Shown piece after piece: positions 18,094 through 26,554 of a stretch of 33,045 bases of DNA; the stretch's first letter is position 1, and every line of letters starts with the position of its first letter. The notes under the pieces are model-generated. The model was not told the origin of the DNA and ran no database searches. It saw only the letters and a program-made list of their open reading frames with translations. Source of the DNA: Cyclobacteriaceae bacterium (lineage in GTDB: Bacteria > Bacteroidota > Bacteroidia > Cytophagales > Cyclobacteriaceae); contig JANXYC010000113.1 of NCBI GenBank assembly GCA_025350305.1, forward strand, positions 1 through 33,045, written 5' to 3'. Made by a program: the position numbers and the translations under genes.

Positions 18094-18474
18094 TCAATTC
18101 CCGTAAGCCAATCTCATAAATTCCAGTACTTCTTCGTTCACATCTTCGCAAATACACATCCGAAAGTGGTGATTGAACTGTCTGACATCACCCGGTACCT
18201 GGGCAATTTTCTGAAAGCATAAATTATTCGGATACGATTTTTCAAAGGGGAAAACGACATGAATAAAGTCTTTGCCAAGGTGTGTAACGTAGGCGATACG
18301 TTTCCGTTATGAGGCTATCGCAATCATGGCTTTAGCCGGGTGCAAGGTTATTTTGCCGATTTTGTTGTAATGTTTTATGAAGTGATTGAACAGCGCTATC
18401 GTGTGATCTGATTTTTCATGGAGGAAATCTTCCAGTGTTCTATCCCTACCAGAAGAAGTTTGCTTACGGCTCAT
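18094..18474 (-). pseudogene. DUF5655-like protein interrupted by one in-frame TAA
   Basis: Single frame of 127 codons: MSRKQTSSGRDRTLEDFLHEKSDHTIALFNHF...TLHPAKAMIAIAS*RKRIAYVTHLGKDFIHVVFPFEKSYPNNLCFQKIAQVPGDVRQFNHHFRM...MRLAYGN*. Stop at 18307-18309. Confidence 0.7.
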
Positions 18475-18528
18475 CGGGTATCATTAAATGAATACTAATT
18501 TACTATGGCAACCGAAGGGCTACCTTTC

Positions 18529-19569
18529 TTATTTCTTCACAAAAATACCTTTCGGAAGCATCGCGTGAACTCCTACATTGCCATCTACCAATTGTGTGAT
18601 GTTCACATCAACGGCTACACTGGAGAGCATGTAAGCATCTGCTTGTGATAATTTTTTTTCATCCATCAGGTAGTGTATCATTTCGCGCACTGCGATGCGC
18701 GTAGCGGCGGTAAGGTCCCTGTCACAGCCCATGGTGATGATATGGGTGGCCGTTTCTGCCCGCGGCCAACGCAAAGTCTTGCCTTTGTGTACGACGAATT
18801 GAAGTTCACCTTTCAGTGATGTTTCGATGGCCGTGATATCGACCTCTCCATTTCCCTGGGCGGCATGACCATCGCCGATCTCAAACAGCGCACCTTTCAC
18901 ATGCACGGGAATAAAAAGTATAGTACCTGCAATTAATTCTTTGTTATCAAGATTTCCGGCATGGACCCACGGTGGGGCACTGTTCCAGCGGCCTGCCTCC
19001 GGTGGCGGGGCTACACCCATGCTTCCAAAAAAGGGGCGCAGTGGTATTTCTATCCCGTCGGCAAAGTGCCCCATCATTTTTTCGCGATCCAGGGCGATGA
19101 TCTTCATCTTTCGATCAAAGATTTCATCTGATAAAAATCCGTTCTGCCCAATGGCATTATATCCGTAGGGTATGGCCAGGTCAATGGAAAGAATTCGGAC
19201 CTCCAGCACATCGCCGGGTTCTGCTTCCTCAATATAGATAGGTCCGGTGAGTACATGACCACCGGGTCCACGGTCTTTGATAACTTGCACATCGCGCAAT
19301 TCCTTTTCGACTTGCTCCGCCGGAAGTCCTGCACCTTCCAGTCGCTCGGGGGTGGAGGTAAGAAGGGTGTGTACCTTCAGATAATCTCCGGATTGAATGC
19401 GAAGGGAGGGTGGCATCTCCGACCAGTAGTGACCCCACGCCACTGTCGTTGGAGAAGGATTCAATACATGTGGATTCGATGCAGATCCTTTTTTCTGTGC
19501 TGCTAATGAAAGCGATTGTGCGAAGAGGATAAGAGCTGCGAGTGTTTTGAACGTGGATGCAGAGAGCAT
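18529..19569 (-). CDS. Acetamidase/formamidase-family protein (signal peptide)
   Basis: SGDYLKVHTLLTS, GPIYIEEAEPGDVLEVRILSI, FEIGDGHAAQGNGEVDITAIET: typical of FmdA/AmdA. Confidence 0.9.
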   Translation of the reverse strand: MLSASTFKTLAALILFAQSLSLAAQKKGSASNPHVLNPSPTTVAWGHYWSEMPPSLRIQSGDYLKVHTLLTSTPERLEGAGLPAEQVEKELRDVQVIKDRGPGGHVLTGPIYIEEAEPGDVLEVRILSIDLAIPYGYNAIGQNGFLSDEIFDRKMKIIALDREKMMGHFADGIEIPLRPFFGSMGVAPPPEAGRWNSAPPWVHAGNLDNKELIAGTILFIPVHVKGALFEIGDGHAAQGNGEVDITAIETSLKGELQFVVHKGKTLRWPRAETATHIITMGCDRDLTAATRIAVREMIHYLMDEKKLSQADAYMLSSVAVDVNITQLVDGNVGVHAMLPKGIFVKK

Positions 19570-19813
19570 AGCTTCGTTGTTATTAGTTCATCTGTAAGAT
19601 ACCGGAATTTCTCCGATCATGCGGCAGTAGTGCCATTCTCCTAGGCTCTATTCAAATAAGGGCATCTCCGGAAAATGAGTAACGGGAGTTTTTTAGACCC
19701 AGCCATGGCGGAAAACGATTTGATAAAAGAATAACAGGAAATGGAAAGGAAAGCTTGTTACATGGAAGAGACGCCAACCGTTAACTGAATAGCGAACAGT
19801 GTCATAGCCGTAT

Positions 19814-20087
19814 TCAATGCCTAAAATACCGAAGCCGGGTGACGATTGAATCTTGCCGATCGAAAGCTTTTTGTACAGGAGAACCATTCACTGTATCGCA
19901 TATAAAGATAGCGGTAAGGGAAGAATTGAAAGTCAATAAGTCTTTTATCCTGGGAGGAAATGGGTTTTTGCTTCTTGCTTCCTCGATCCCCATTTCCATT
20001 TTCGAAATCCAACTATCCAGTACATCGTCGGAGTATTGATTAACCGAAAATAAAATAGCTTCGAGTTGCTTGTTATAAATTTCCTGA
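19814..20087 (-). pseudogene. Truncated gene fragment, possibly a sensor-kinase N-terminus
   Basis: Minus-strand frame QEIYNKQLEAILFSVNQYSDDVLDSWISKMEMGIEEARSKN... is coding-like and stops where MFS similarity begins on the other strand. Family call from memory. Confidence 0.3.
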
Positions 20088-20416
20088 TCGGTCAGTTGCT
20101 GTGCGGCCCGTTACTTGACCGGTTTGGAAGAAAACGGCCATTGGTTATTGGGCTGATACTATATATACTGGCTTCCATTGGGTGCGCAGTGTCTACCTCC
20201 ATCGAAACACTCATTGCCTTCCGGCTACTACAGGCCCTGGCATCGGCGATGGTGGGTTTACTGGGCCCTCAAACGGCCATTCCCATGGCTGTCGTTATGG
20301 CTGTTTGTACTTCCTTCGGTTTGATGATCTTGTTTATTGGCAGAAGAAAAAATTTATATAAAGTCAAAAAACAGGATATTGAAGAGCAAGCCCTTGATAT
20401 GATTGAAAAATATTAG
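20066..20416 (+). pseudogene. Bcr/CflA-type MFS transporter remnant with missing N-terminus and internal deletion
   Basis: TM2-TM4 sequence (GQLLCGPLLDRFGRKRPLVIGLILYILASIGCAVSTSIETLIAFRLLQAL) fused directly to TM11-12-like sequence (ASAMVGLLGPQTAIPMAVVMAVCTSFGLMILFIGRRK). Confidence 0.8.
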
Positions 20417-20544
20417 CCCTGGTCCTGCACCCTGCCGAAGATATTCCAACCCAACGCCGGTTTCGAAAGTAGATCGATTTTCGGTTTTACAGGCAACAAT
20501 GTCCTGAACGTTCATCGATGCGTGGGCCATTTTTCAACCCTTTA

Positions 20545-20982
20545 TTACTTCCCGATATCCTCATTCCAAAGGGCAGGATTATTCCGGATAAATTGTTTCA
20601 TCAATTCCTTGCATTCCGGGCTGTCAGCCACGATCACTTCCACGCCTCTTTCTTTCAGCAATGATTCGTCTCCCAGGAACGTCTCATTTTCACCAATCAC
20701 CACCTTGGGTATTCCATACAACAAGATCGCACCGCTGCACATGGGGCAGGGAGACAGAGTGGTGTACAAGATGCATTCCCTGTAAACGGAAGCGGGCTGT
20801 CTGCCGGCATTCTCAAAGGCATCCATTTCTCCATGGAGCACGACGCTGCCTTTTTGGATTCTTCTGTTATGGCCTTTGCCCAGGATTTTACTGTTATGCA
20901 CAATGACGGATCCGATGGGTATTCCACCCTCCGCAAGCCCTTTTTTTGCTTCGCTGATTGCTTCTGTCAGGAACTTGTCCAT
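20545..20982 (-). CDS. Nucleoside/cytosine deaminase-family zinc enzyme
   Basis: HGEMDAFENAG and SPCPMCSGAILLYGIPKVVIGENETFLG motifs; resembles yeast Fcy1-type cytosine deaminases. Confidence 0.85.
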   Translation of the reverse strand: MDKFLTEAISEAKKGLAEGGIPIGSVIVHNSKILGKGHNRRIQKGSVVLHGEMDAFENAGRQPASVYRECILYTTLSPCPMCSGAILLYGIPKVVIGENETFLGDESLLKERGVEVIVADSPECKELMKQFIRNNPALWNEDIGK

Positions 20983-21177
20983 TTCTTCTTAATGACGTAT
21001 GATATTTGATAATGGTTCAAATTTAAGCATAAAGCGCAGTTCAGTCTATAGTTCAATGTCCTGATGCAGCTGATCAACAGGAATTAAAAAATATTTTTTC
21101 CTTTTTTCAAAAATATTAGCATAAAACGGAGACTTTTTTGTCAGTAAGCTCATCGGTGGCACAGTATTTTTAAGAGT

Positions 21178-22785
21178 GTGAATTCAATGGAAATACTCAC
21201 AGAACAAACGATTGAAGGTCTTCAAATTAAGGGTTTTTTGCATGCCGGCTACAAAAACATTCTGACCCATGAAGCACTGCAATTTGTAGCATCACTACAA
21301 CGGCAATTTAATTCAATGCGTCTGCAGTTACTCAGGCGGAGGAAGGAAAGACAAAAAAGTATTAACCTGGGCGAACTTCCCAAATTTCCACCGAATAGTT
21401 TATTAATAAGAGAAGGTGAATGGAAGGTTGCCGCGATCCCGGCATGCCTGCAAGACCGTCGTGTCGAGATCACGGGGCCGGTTGACCGGAAGATGATCGT
21501 CAATGCATTGAACTCCGGTGCAAAAGTCTTCATGGCTGATTTTGAAGACTCTACTTCCCCAACCTGGGAGAATGTGATGGAGGGTCAGCTCAATTTGTAT
21601 GATGCGGTCCGTAGGCAGGTGGACTTTGAGTTGCCCGATGGGAAAAAGTATAAGCTCGATGACCAGACCGCCGTCCTAATGGTGCGCCCCCGCGGTTGGC
21701 ACCTGGAGGAAAAACACTTTCTTATTGACGGTGAACCTGCATCCGCTTCCCTGTTTGACTTCGGATTGTTTTTCTTTCACAACGCAAAAGTATTGGCCTT
21801 ATCGGAGAAAGGGCCGTTCTTCTATTTACCCAAACTGGAAAATTCGCGTGAAGCAAGGCTCTGGAATGATGTCTTTATTATCGCTCAGGACTTGATTCGG
21901 ATACCCCGCGGTACAATTAAAGTAACGGTGTTAATCGAGACCATTCTTGCTGCATTTGAAATGGAAGAGATCATTTACGAACTGCGTGAACACCTGGCGG
22001 GTCTAAATGCGGGAAGATGGGACTATATCTTCAGCATCATAAAAAAGATGAGGCGCCATCCCGATTTTATTCTTCCCGATCGTTCTCGAGTAACAATGGC
22101 CGTGCCCTTCATGCAGGCATACGCCCAGCTCCTAGTCAAAACCTGTCACAAAAGAGGTGCGCACGCCATCGGTGGCATGTCGGCGTTCATTCCCAGCAAA
22201 GATGAAGCCATCAACGCAAAAGCATTCGAACAAGTACGGGCCGACAAGGAACGTGAAGCCGGTTTCGGCTATGACGGTACGTGGGTGGCCCATCCAAAAT
22301 TAGTAACAGTAGCCAAAGAAGTGTTTGATAAAAAACTCGGAAACAATCCTCATCAGAAACAAGTAATGCTTAAAAGTCTTGCCGTAACGGAGGCACAATT
22401 GCTGGATATCAAAGCGACGGACCGAATTATTACGGAAACAGGTTTCCGAACGAATATAAATGTAGCCCTACAGTACATCGAGTCGTGGTTGCGGGGTGTT
22501 GGGGCGGCCGCACTCTACAACCTTATGGAGGATGCGGCGACTGCCGAAATATCGCGGGCACAACTCTGGCAATGGATCCACCATGAAGGCATTACGCTGG
22601 AAGATGGACGGCCCGTGACGGAAAATTTGTACCTCCAAACAAGAGAAGAAGAATATTCGAAAATCAGCCAGGGCATGAGCGACACGGGGCACCTGCAACA
22701 AGCACGCAGTATCCTGGATGCCCTTGTTGTAAACGAACATTTCGAAGATTTCCTCACGACTAAAGCTTACGAATATCTGGATTAG
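21178..22785 (+). CDS. aceB: Malate synthase A
   Basis: FMADFEDSTSPTWENVMEGQLNLYDAV, RPRGWHLEEKH, RGAHAIGGMSAFIPSKD, DGTWVAHP. Confidence 0.96.
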   Translation: MNSMEILTEQTIEGLQIKGFLHAGYKNILTHEALQFVASLQRQFNSMRLQLLRRRKERQKSINLGELPKFPPNSLLIREGEWKVAAIPACLQDRRVEITGPVDRKMIVNALNSGAKVFMADFEDSTSPTWENVMEGQLNLYDAVRRQVDFELPDGKKYKLDDQTAVLMVRPRGWHLEEKHFLIDGEPASASLFDFGLFFFHNAKVLALSEKGPFFYLPKLENSREARLWNDVFIIAQDLIRIPRGTIKVTVLIETILAAFEMEEIIYELREHLAGLNAGRWDYIFSIIKKMRRHPDFILPDRSRVTMAVPFMQAYAQLLVKTCHKRGAHAIGGMSAFIPSKDEAINAKAFEQVRADKEREAGFGYDGTWVAHPKLVTVAKEVFDKKLGNNPHQKQVMLKSLAVTEAQLLDIKATDRIITETGFRTNINVALQYIESWLRGVGAAALYNLMEDAATAEISRAQLWQWIHHEGITLEDGRPVTENLYLQTREEEYSKISQGMSDTGHLQQARSILDALVVNEHFEDFLTTKAYEYLD

Positions 22786-22837
22786 ATAATACCGATAAAT
22801 CAAATTTTAAAACAAACACTAAAAAACAATTTATTTT

Positions 22838-24163
22838 ATGGCAACAAAAGCAGAACGCATCGCGCAGTTGGAGCAAGATTGGAAAACGAATACCCGCTGG
22901 AAAGGGATCAAGCGTCCTTACACTGCGGAAGATGTAATAAAACTATCCGGCTCTGTAAAAATTGAATATTCCCTGGCCCGTTTGGGGGCCATGCGATTCT
23001 GGGAACTGTTGCATCATGAATCTCCGGTCTCGGCGTTAGGTGCGATGACCGGCAACCAGGCAATACAGCAGGTGCAGGCTGGATTGAAAGCAATCTATCT
23101 CAGCGGATGGCAGGTAGCGGCAGATGCGAATCTTGCCGGTCAAATGTATCCGGATCAAAGCCTGTACCCGGCCGACAGTGTTCCGGCTGCGGTGAGAAAA
23201 ATTAACAATGCCTTGTTGCGCGCCGACCAGATCCAGTCTGTGTCGGGAACAGATGAAAACATACACTGGCTGGCCCCGATCATTGCAGACGCCGAAGCTG
23301 GCTTTGGTGGAAACCTGAATGCGTTTGAGTTGATGAAAGCCATGATTGAAGCAGGTGCAGCGGCTGTTCATTTTGAAGATCAGCTTTCCTCTGCGAAAAA
23401 ATGCGGGCACATGGGTGGCAAGGTATTGGTTCCTACACGCGAGGCGATCGATAAATTAATTGCAGCACGTCTCGCCGCCGATGTAATGGGTGTGCCTTCC
23501 CTGATTATCGCGCGGACGGATGCCGATGCAGCAAATCTGTTGACCAGTGATGTCGATGAGCGGGACCGGCATTTTATCCACGGAACACGTACCCATGAAG
23601 GATTTTACAAAGTTAAACACGGAATTGAGCAGGCCATCTCACGCGGTGTGGCGTATGCGCCGTACGCTGACCTGGTTTGGTGCGAGTCATCACACCCGGA
23701 TCTTGGTGAGGCCAGGGAATTTGCGCAGGCAGTGAAAGCCCGCTACCCTGATAAACTCCTGGCATACAATTGCTCACCATCGTTTAATTGGGCACTCAAA
23801 CTGAACACCAACCAGATGTTAACGTTCCGCGAGGAGCTTGCGGCGCTTGGATATAAATTCCAGTTCATAACCTTGGCAGGATTCCATGCCCTGAATACAA
23901 GCATGTTTGAACTTGCAAACGCTTACTTCAACGAAGGAATGCTGGGTTATTCACAATTGCAGGAGCGGGAATTTGCTCTTCAGCAAATTGGCTTTAAAGC
24001 AGTGCGCCACCAGGCCTTTGTTGGCACTGCCTATTTTGACGCAGTACAAGAAACGGTGACTGCAGGAATGGCATCCACGGGAGCGCTGAAAGGATCTACC
24101 GAAGAAGAGCAGTTTCACCAAATTATCATGACGGTGGATGAAAATGAGCGTAAGAGTGCGTAG
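22838..24163 (+). CDS. aceA: Isocitrate lyase
   Basis: [60 protein letters not shown]. Confidence 0.97.
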   Translation: MATKAERIAQLEQDWKTNTRWKGIKRPYTAEDVIKLSGSVKIEYSLARLGAMRFWELLHHESPVSALGAMTGNQAIQQVQAGLKAIYLSGWQVAADANLAGQMYPDQSLYPADSVPAAVRKINNALLRADQIQSVSGTDENIHWLAPIIADAEAGFGGNLNAFELMKAMIEAGAAAVHFEDQLSSAKKCGHMGGKVLVPTREAIDKLIAARLAADVMGVPSLIIARTDADAANLLTSDVDERDRHFIHGTRTHEGFYKVKHGIEQAISRGVAYAPYADLVWCESSHPDLGEAREFAQAVKARYPDKLLAYNCSPSFNWALKLNTNQMLTFREELAALGYKFQFITLAGFHALNTSMFELANAYFNEGMLGYSQLQEREFALQQIGFKAVRHQAFVGTAYFDAVQETVTAGMASTGALKGSTEEEQFHQIIMTVDENERKSA

Positions 24164-24295
24164 TATCTGGATGTCTGATATCCGTTAAATTGATGAATAC
24201 CACATGATCAGGAATCTTTCGTAAAAAACGTGGGAACCTCACCATGATCGACAAACTCTGCTGAACCCTTCGTGGTTCTAACAAAGAGAGTTTCG

Positions 24296-24889
24296 TCATT
24301 TAATTATCCTGAACTTTAGCACAAGCTTCTTTTTCTCCAGGAGCGTGCGCCAGTCAACAAACAACAGCACAAAAATAAGGATCAGTCCCACCACCAATCC
24401 TGTTATCGTTTTCCAGGATACCATCCCTTCCGTGAGGCTGGAGGCATTTTCAGCTGCGTACTTGCCGAGCAGCACAGCCACCATATCGCTGATTAGTTTA
24501 CCGATCATAAAGGGAGGAATTATATAAATTGGTTTCATCTGTGCCATGCCGCCTGCAATAAAAAGTGGAGTGGTGGGTAAGGGCATCAGTGAATACACCA
24601 GTATCGCTGCCTGGCTTTTCCATCCTTTCTGCATCAGCTTCTTTCCCAGGAATTGCACATCTTCATTCTTGGTCTGTTTGAACATTTTACCCGAAAGCTT
24701 CGGAATGTAGAGTGTCAGGATATACCTGCCCAGGATGGAGCCGGCTACACCAATGCCAATCACGGCCCAGATATTCAAGTCATACACGATCTGCAGAAAG
24801 ACCATCACAGTAAACGCTGGGGGCAACGGAAGTGGCACGACGTCCACCAGGAGGGCGCCTATAAAAACTAATGCATACTGCCACCACAT
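24296..24889 (-). CDS. Small integral membrane protein (VTT/DedA-like)
   Basis: Multiple TM segments; GSILGRYILTLYIPKLSGKMF and LVYSLMPLPTTPLFIAGGMAQMKP. Confidence 0.6.
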   Translation of the reverse strand: MWWQYALVFIGALLVDVVPLPLPPAFTVMVFLQIVYDLNIWAVIGIGVAGSILGRYILTLYIPKLSGKMFKQTKNEDVQFLGKKLMQKGWKSQAAILVYSLMPLPTTPLFIAGGMAQMKPIYIIPPFMIGKLISDMVAVLLGKYAAENASSLTEGMVSWKTITGLVVGLILIFVLLFVDWRTLLEKKKLVLKFRIIK

Positions 24890-25102
24890 GCTTGTATTGC
24901 TTTATTTGATTTCGGATTTTTTGTCGAAATGGTTAGACAAGTACGCCTTCAATTTTGAAAGGTAGTGGATAAGAGTTTGAAATTTGCAAAGGATTAGAAC
25001 ATTATCAAATTTTGACGTACACTCGATCCAGACAAACGGTCGCCCCCGAAGCCACTCCTTGCTATAAACTTATGAGGATTTCAAAATCCTTATTCTGTAT
25101 TT

Positions 25103-26554
25103 TTGTCGGACAACAGTGTTATTATATTTACATTTTCCAATTCTAAACGTCAGTCAGCTATTACGTTGGTTAAATCTCCATTCCTACGCGGCTCTTTCCT
25201 CTATTGGATAAACTATTTGGTTGTCCGGTGGCAATTAATCCTGACCCTCCTGGTACTTTGGTTAGGCGGTCTATGGCTGAAAACACAGTACGGGCAGGAT
25301 GATTCCAACCTATGGATTGTCATGCACCAATTTTTAGTAATCATTCAATGGACAATTCTTGGCCTTTTTAGTGTTAGCATATTCATGGCGATTTCTGCCT
25401 GGACGCTCTTTATATATAGTGCTGGAAACGATCGAGTGGGTGTGCAGATCCAGTTCGGGGATGGTCAGCGGGCGGAGGCAGGATTTGCGCCACTGGCAGT
25501 GACACTGACGGGCATGGTTATCCGGCCGTTGCTAGGTACGATCCGTGCACGGCTTATTTTTGCTGAAAAAAAACTTTCTGACACGATCCCACTGGACGCG
25601 GATGTATATGAAAGAGGTGGGTTGTTAAGAAAGGCTATTCGGGGAACCGGAAAAACCCTCCTTCATGACCGCGGGATCTATGATGTGGAGGAAGTGGGCA
25701 TCACCTTTTGTGATATGTTCAATCTCATCGCCCTACCCTATTCGCTTCCTTTTTCGCAACAACTCTACACCGTACCCAAGGAACTGAAGGAACAAGGCAT
25801 CAAGGCGCAACCCAATACTACGGAGGAACAAAAGCACCGGATCGAAATACCAAAACGCGTAGAAGGCGAGTACATTAACTACAAAGAATTTGAAACCGGT
25901 GATAATATTCGGAGGATTGTATGGAAAATCTACGCCAAGAGCGGGCAGCTGGTCGTGCGCGTCCCTGAAACGAAAGATCAATATGCTTCCCATTTATATT
26001 TCTATGCCAGCTTCTTTGATGGATTCAGTTTGCACGGTGGAATTTTTGACACTGAATTATTGAATGTTTATAAAGACAAGGTGCGCAACCTTTTCGAAGC
26101 GCTGAAAAAAAATGGCTTTGATGTGCGTATTCCGCAGGATCAGGAAGTCCCTAAACTTTCGGGGATGAGCGATAAGAAAAACGAATTATTTCAAATCACT
26201 GCAGCAAGCTGGCAACACGGGAAAACGCCCAATACTTTTGTTGTGCCAACCAAAGCCGCCTTCGTTTGCCTGTCCGCGCTGACACCGGTTGCTGAACTTG
26301 AACTCCTCTTACGCAACCTGGCAGTCAACATTCCGGTGGTCGTGGTGAAGTTATCCGATGCAATCCCCTCCCCCTTCCGGATAAAGCTTAAGGATATTTT
26401 CTTCCGGCCGGCAAAACAACCTTACGACAAGCTGCGCAAACCCTGGTTTGTTTCTTCACTGCGTAGCCGCCTGCAAAAAAATGAAATTGAAATTGAGCAC
26501 GTTCTAAAGCAACGGGGTAATGGTTGGGTAATACGTTCAATTGAAATCCTATGA
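25103..26554 (+). CDS. DUF58-domain protein
   Basis: TM pair, then YINYKEFETGDNIRRIVWKIYAKSGQLVVRVPETKDQ, the DUF58 signature region. Confidence 0.8.
   Translation: MSDNSVIIFTFSNSKRQSAITLVKSPFLRGSFLYWINYLVVRWQLILTLLVLWLGGLWLKTQYGQDDSNLWIVMHQFLVIIQWTILGLFSVSIFMAISAWTLFIYSAGNDRVGVQIQFGDGQRAEAGFAPLAVTLTGMVIRPLLGTIRARLIFAEKKLSDTIPLDADVYERGGLLRKAIRGTGKTLLHDRGIYDVEEVGITFCDMFNLIALPYSLPFSQQLYTVPKELKEQGIKAQPNTTEEQKHRIEIPKRVEGEYINYKEFETGDNIRRIVWKIYAKSGQLVVRVPETKDQYASHLYFYASFFDGFSLHGGIFDTELLNVYKDKVRNLFEALKKNGFDVRIPQDQEVPKLSGMSDKKNELFQITAASWQHGKTPNTFVVPTKAAFVCLSALTPVAELELLLRNLAVNIPVVVVKLSDAIPSPFRIKLKDIFFRPAKQPYDKLRKPWFVSSLRSRLQKNEIEIEHVLKQRGNGWVIRSIEIL

Noticed and set aside
21178-24163. Malate synthase / isocitrate lyase pair as a special finding
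   Set aside because: Ordinary glyoxylate-shunt operon; nothing unusual visible.
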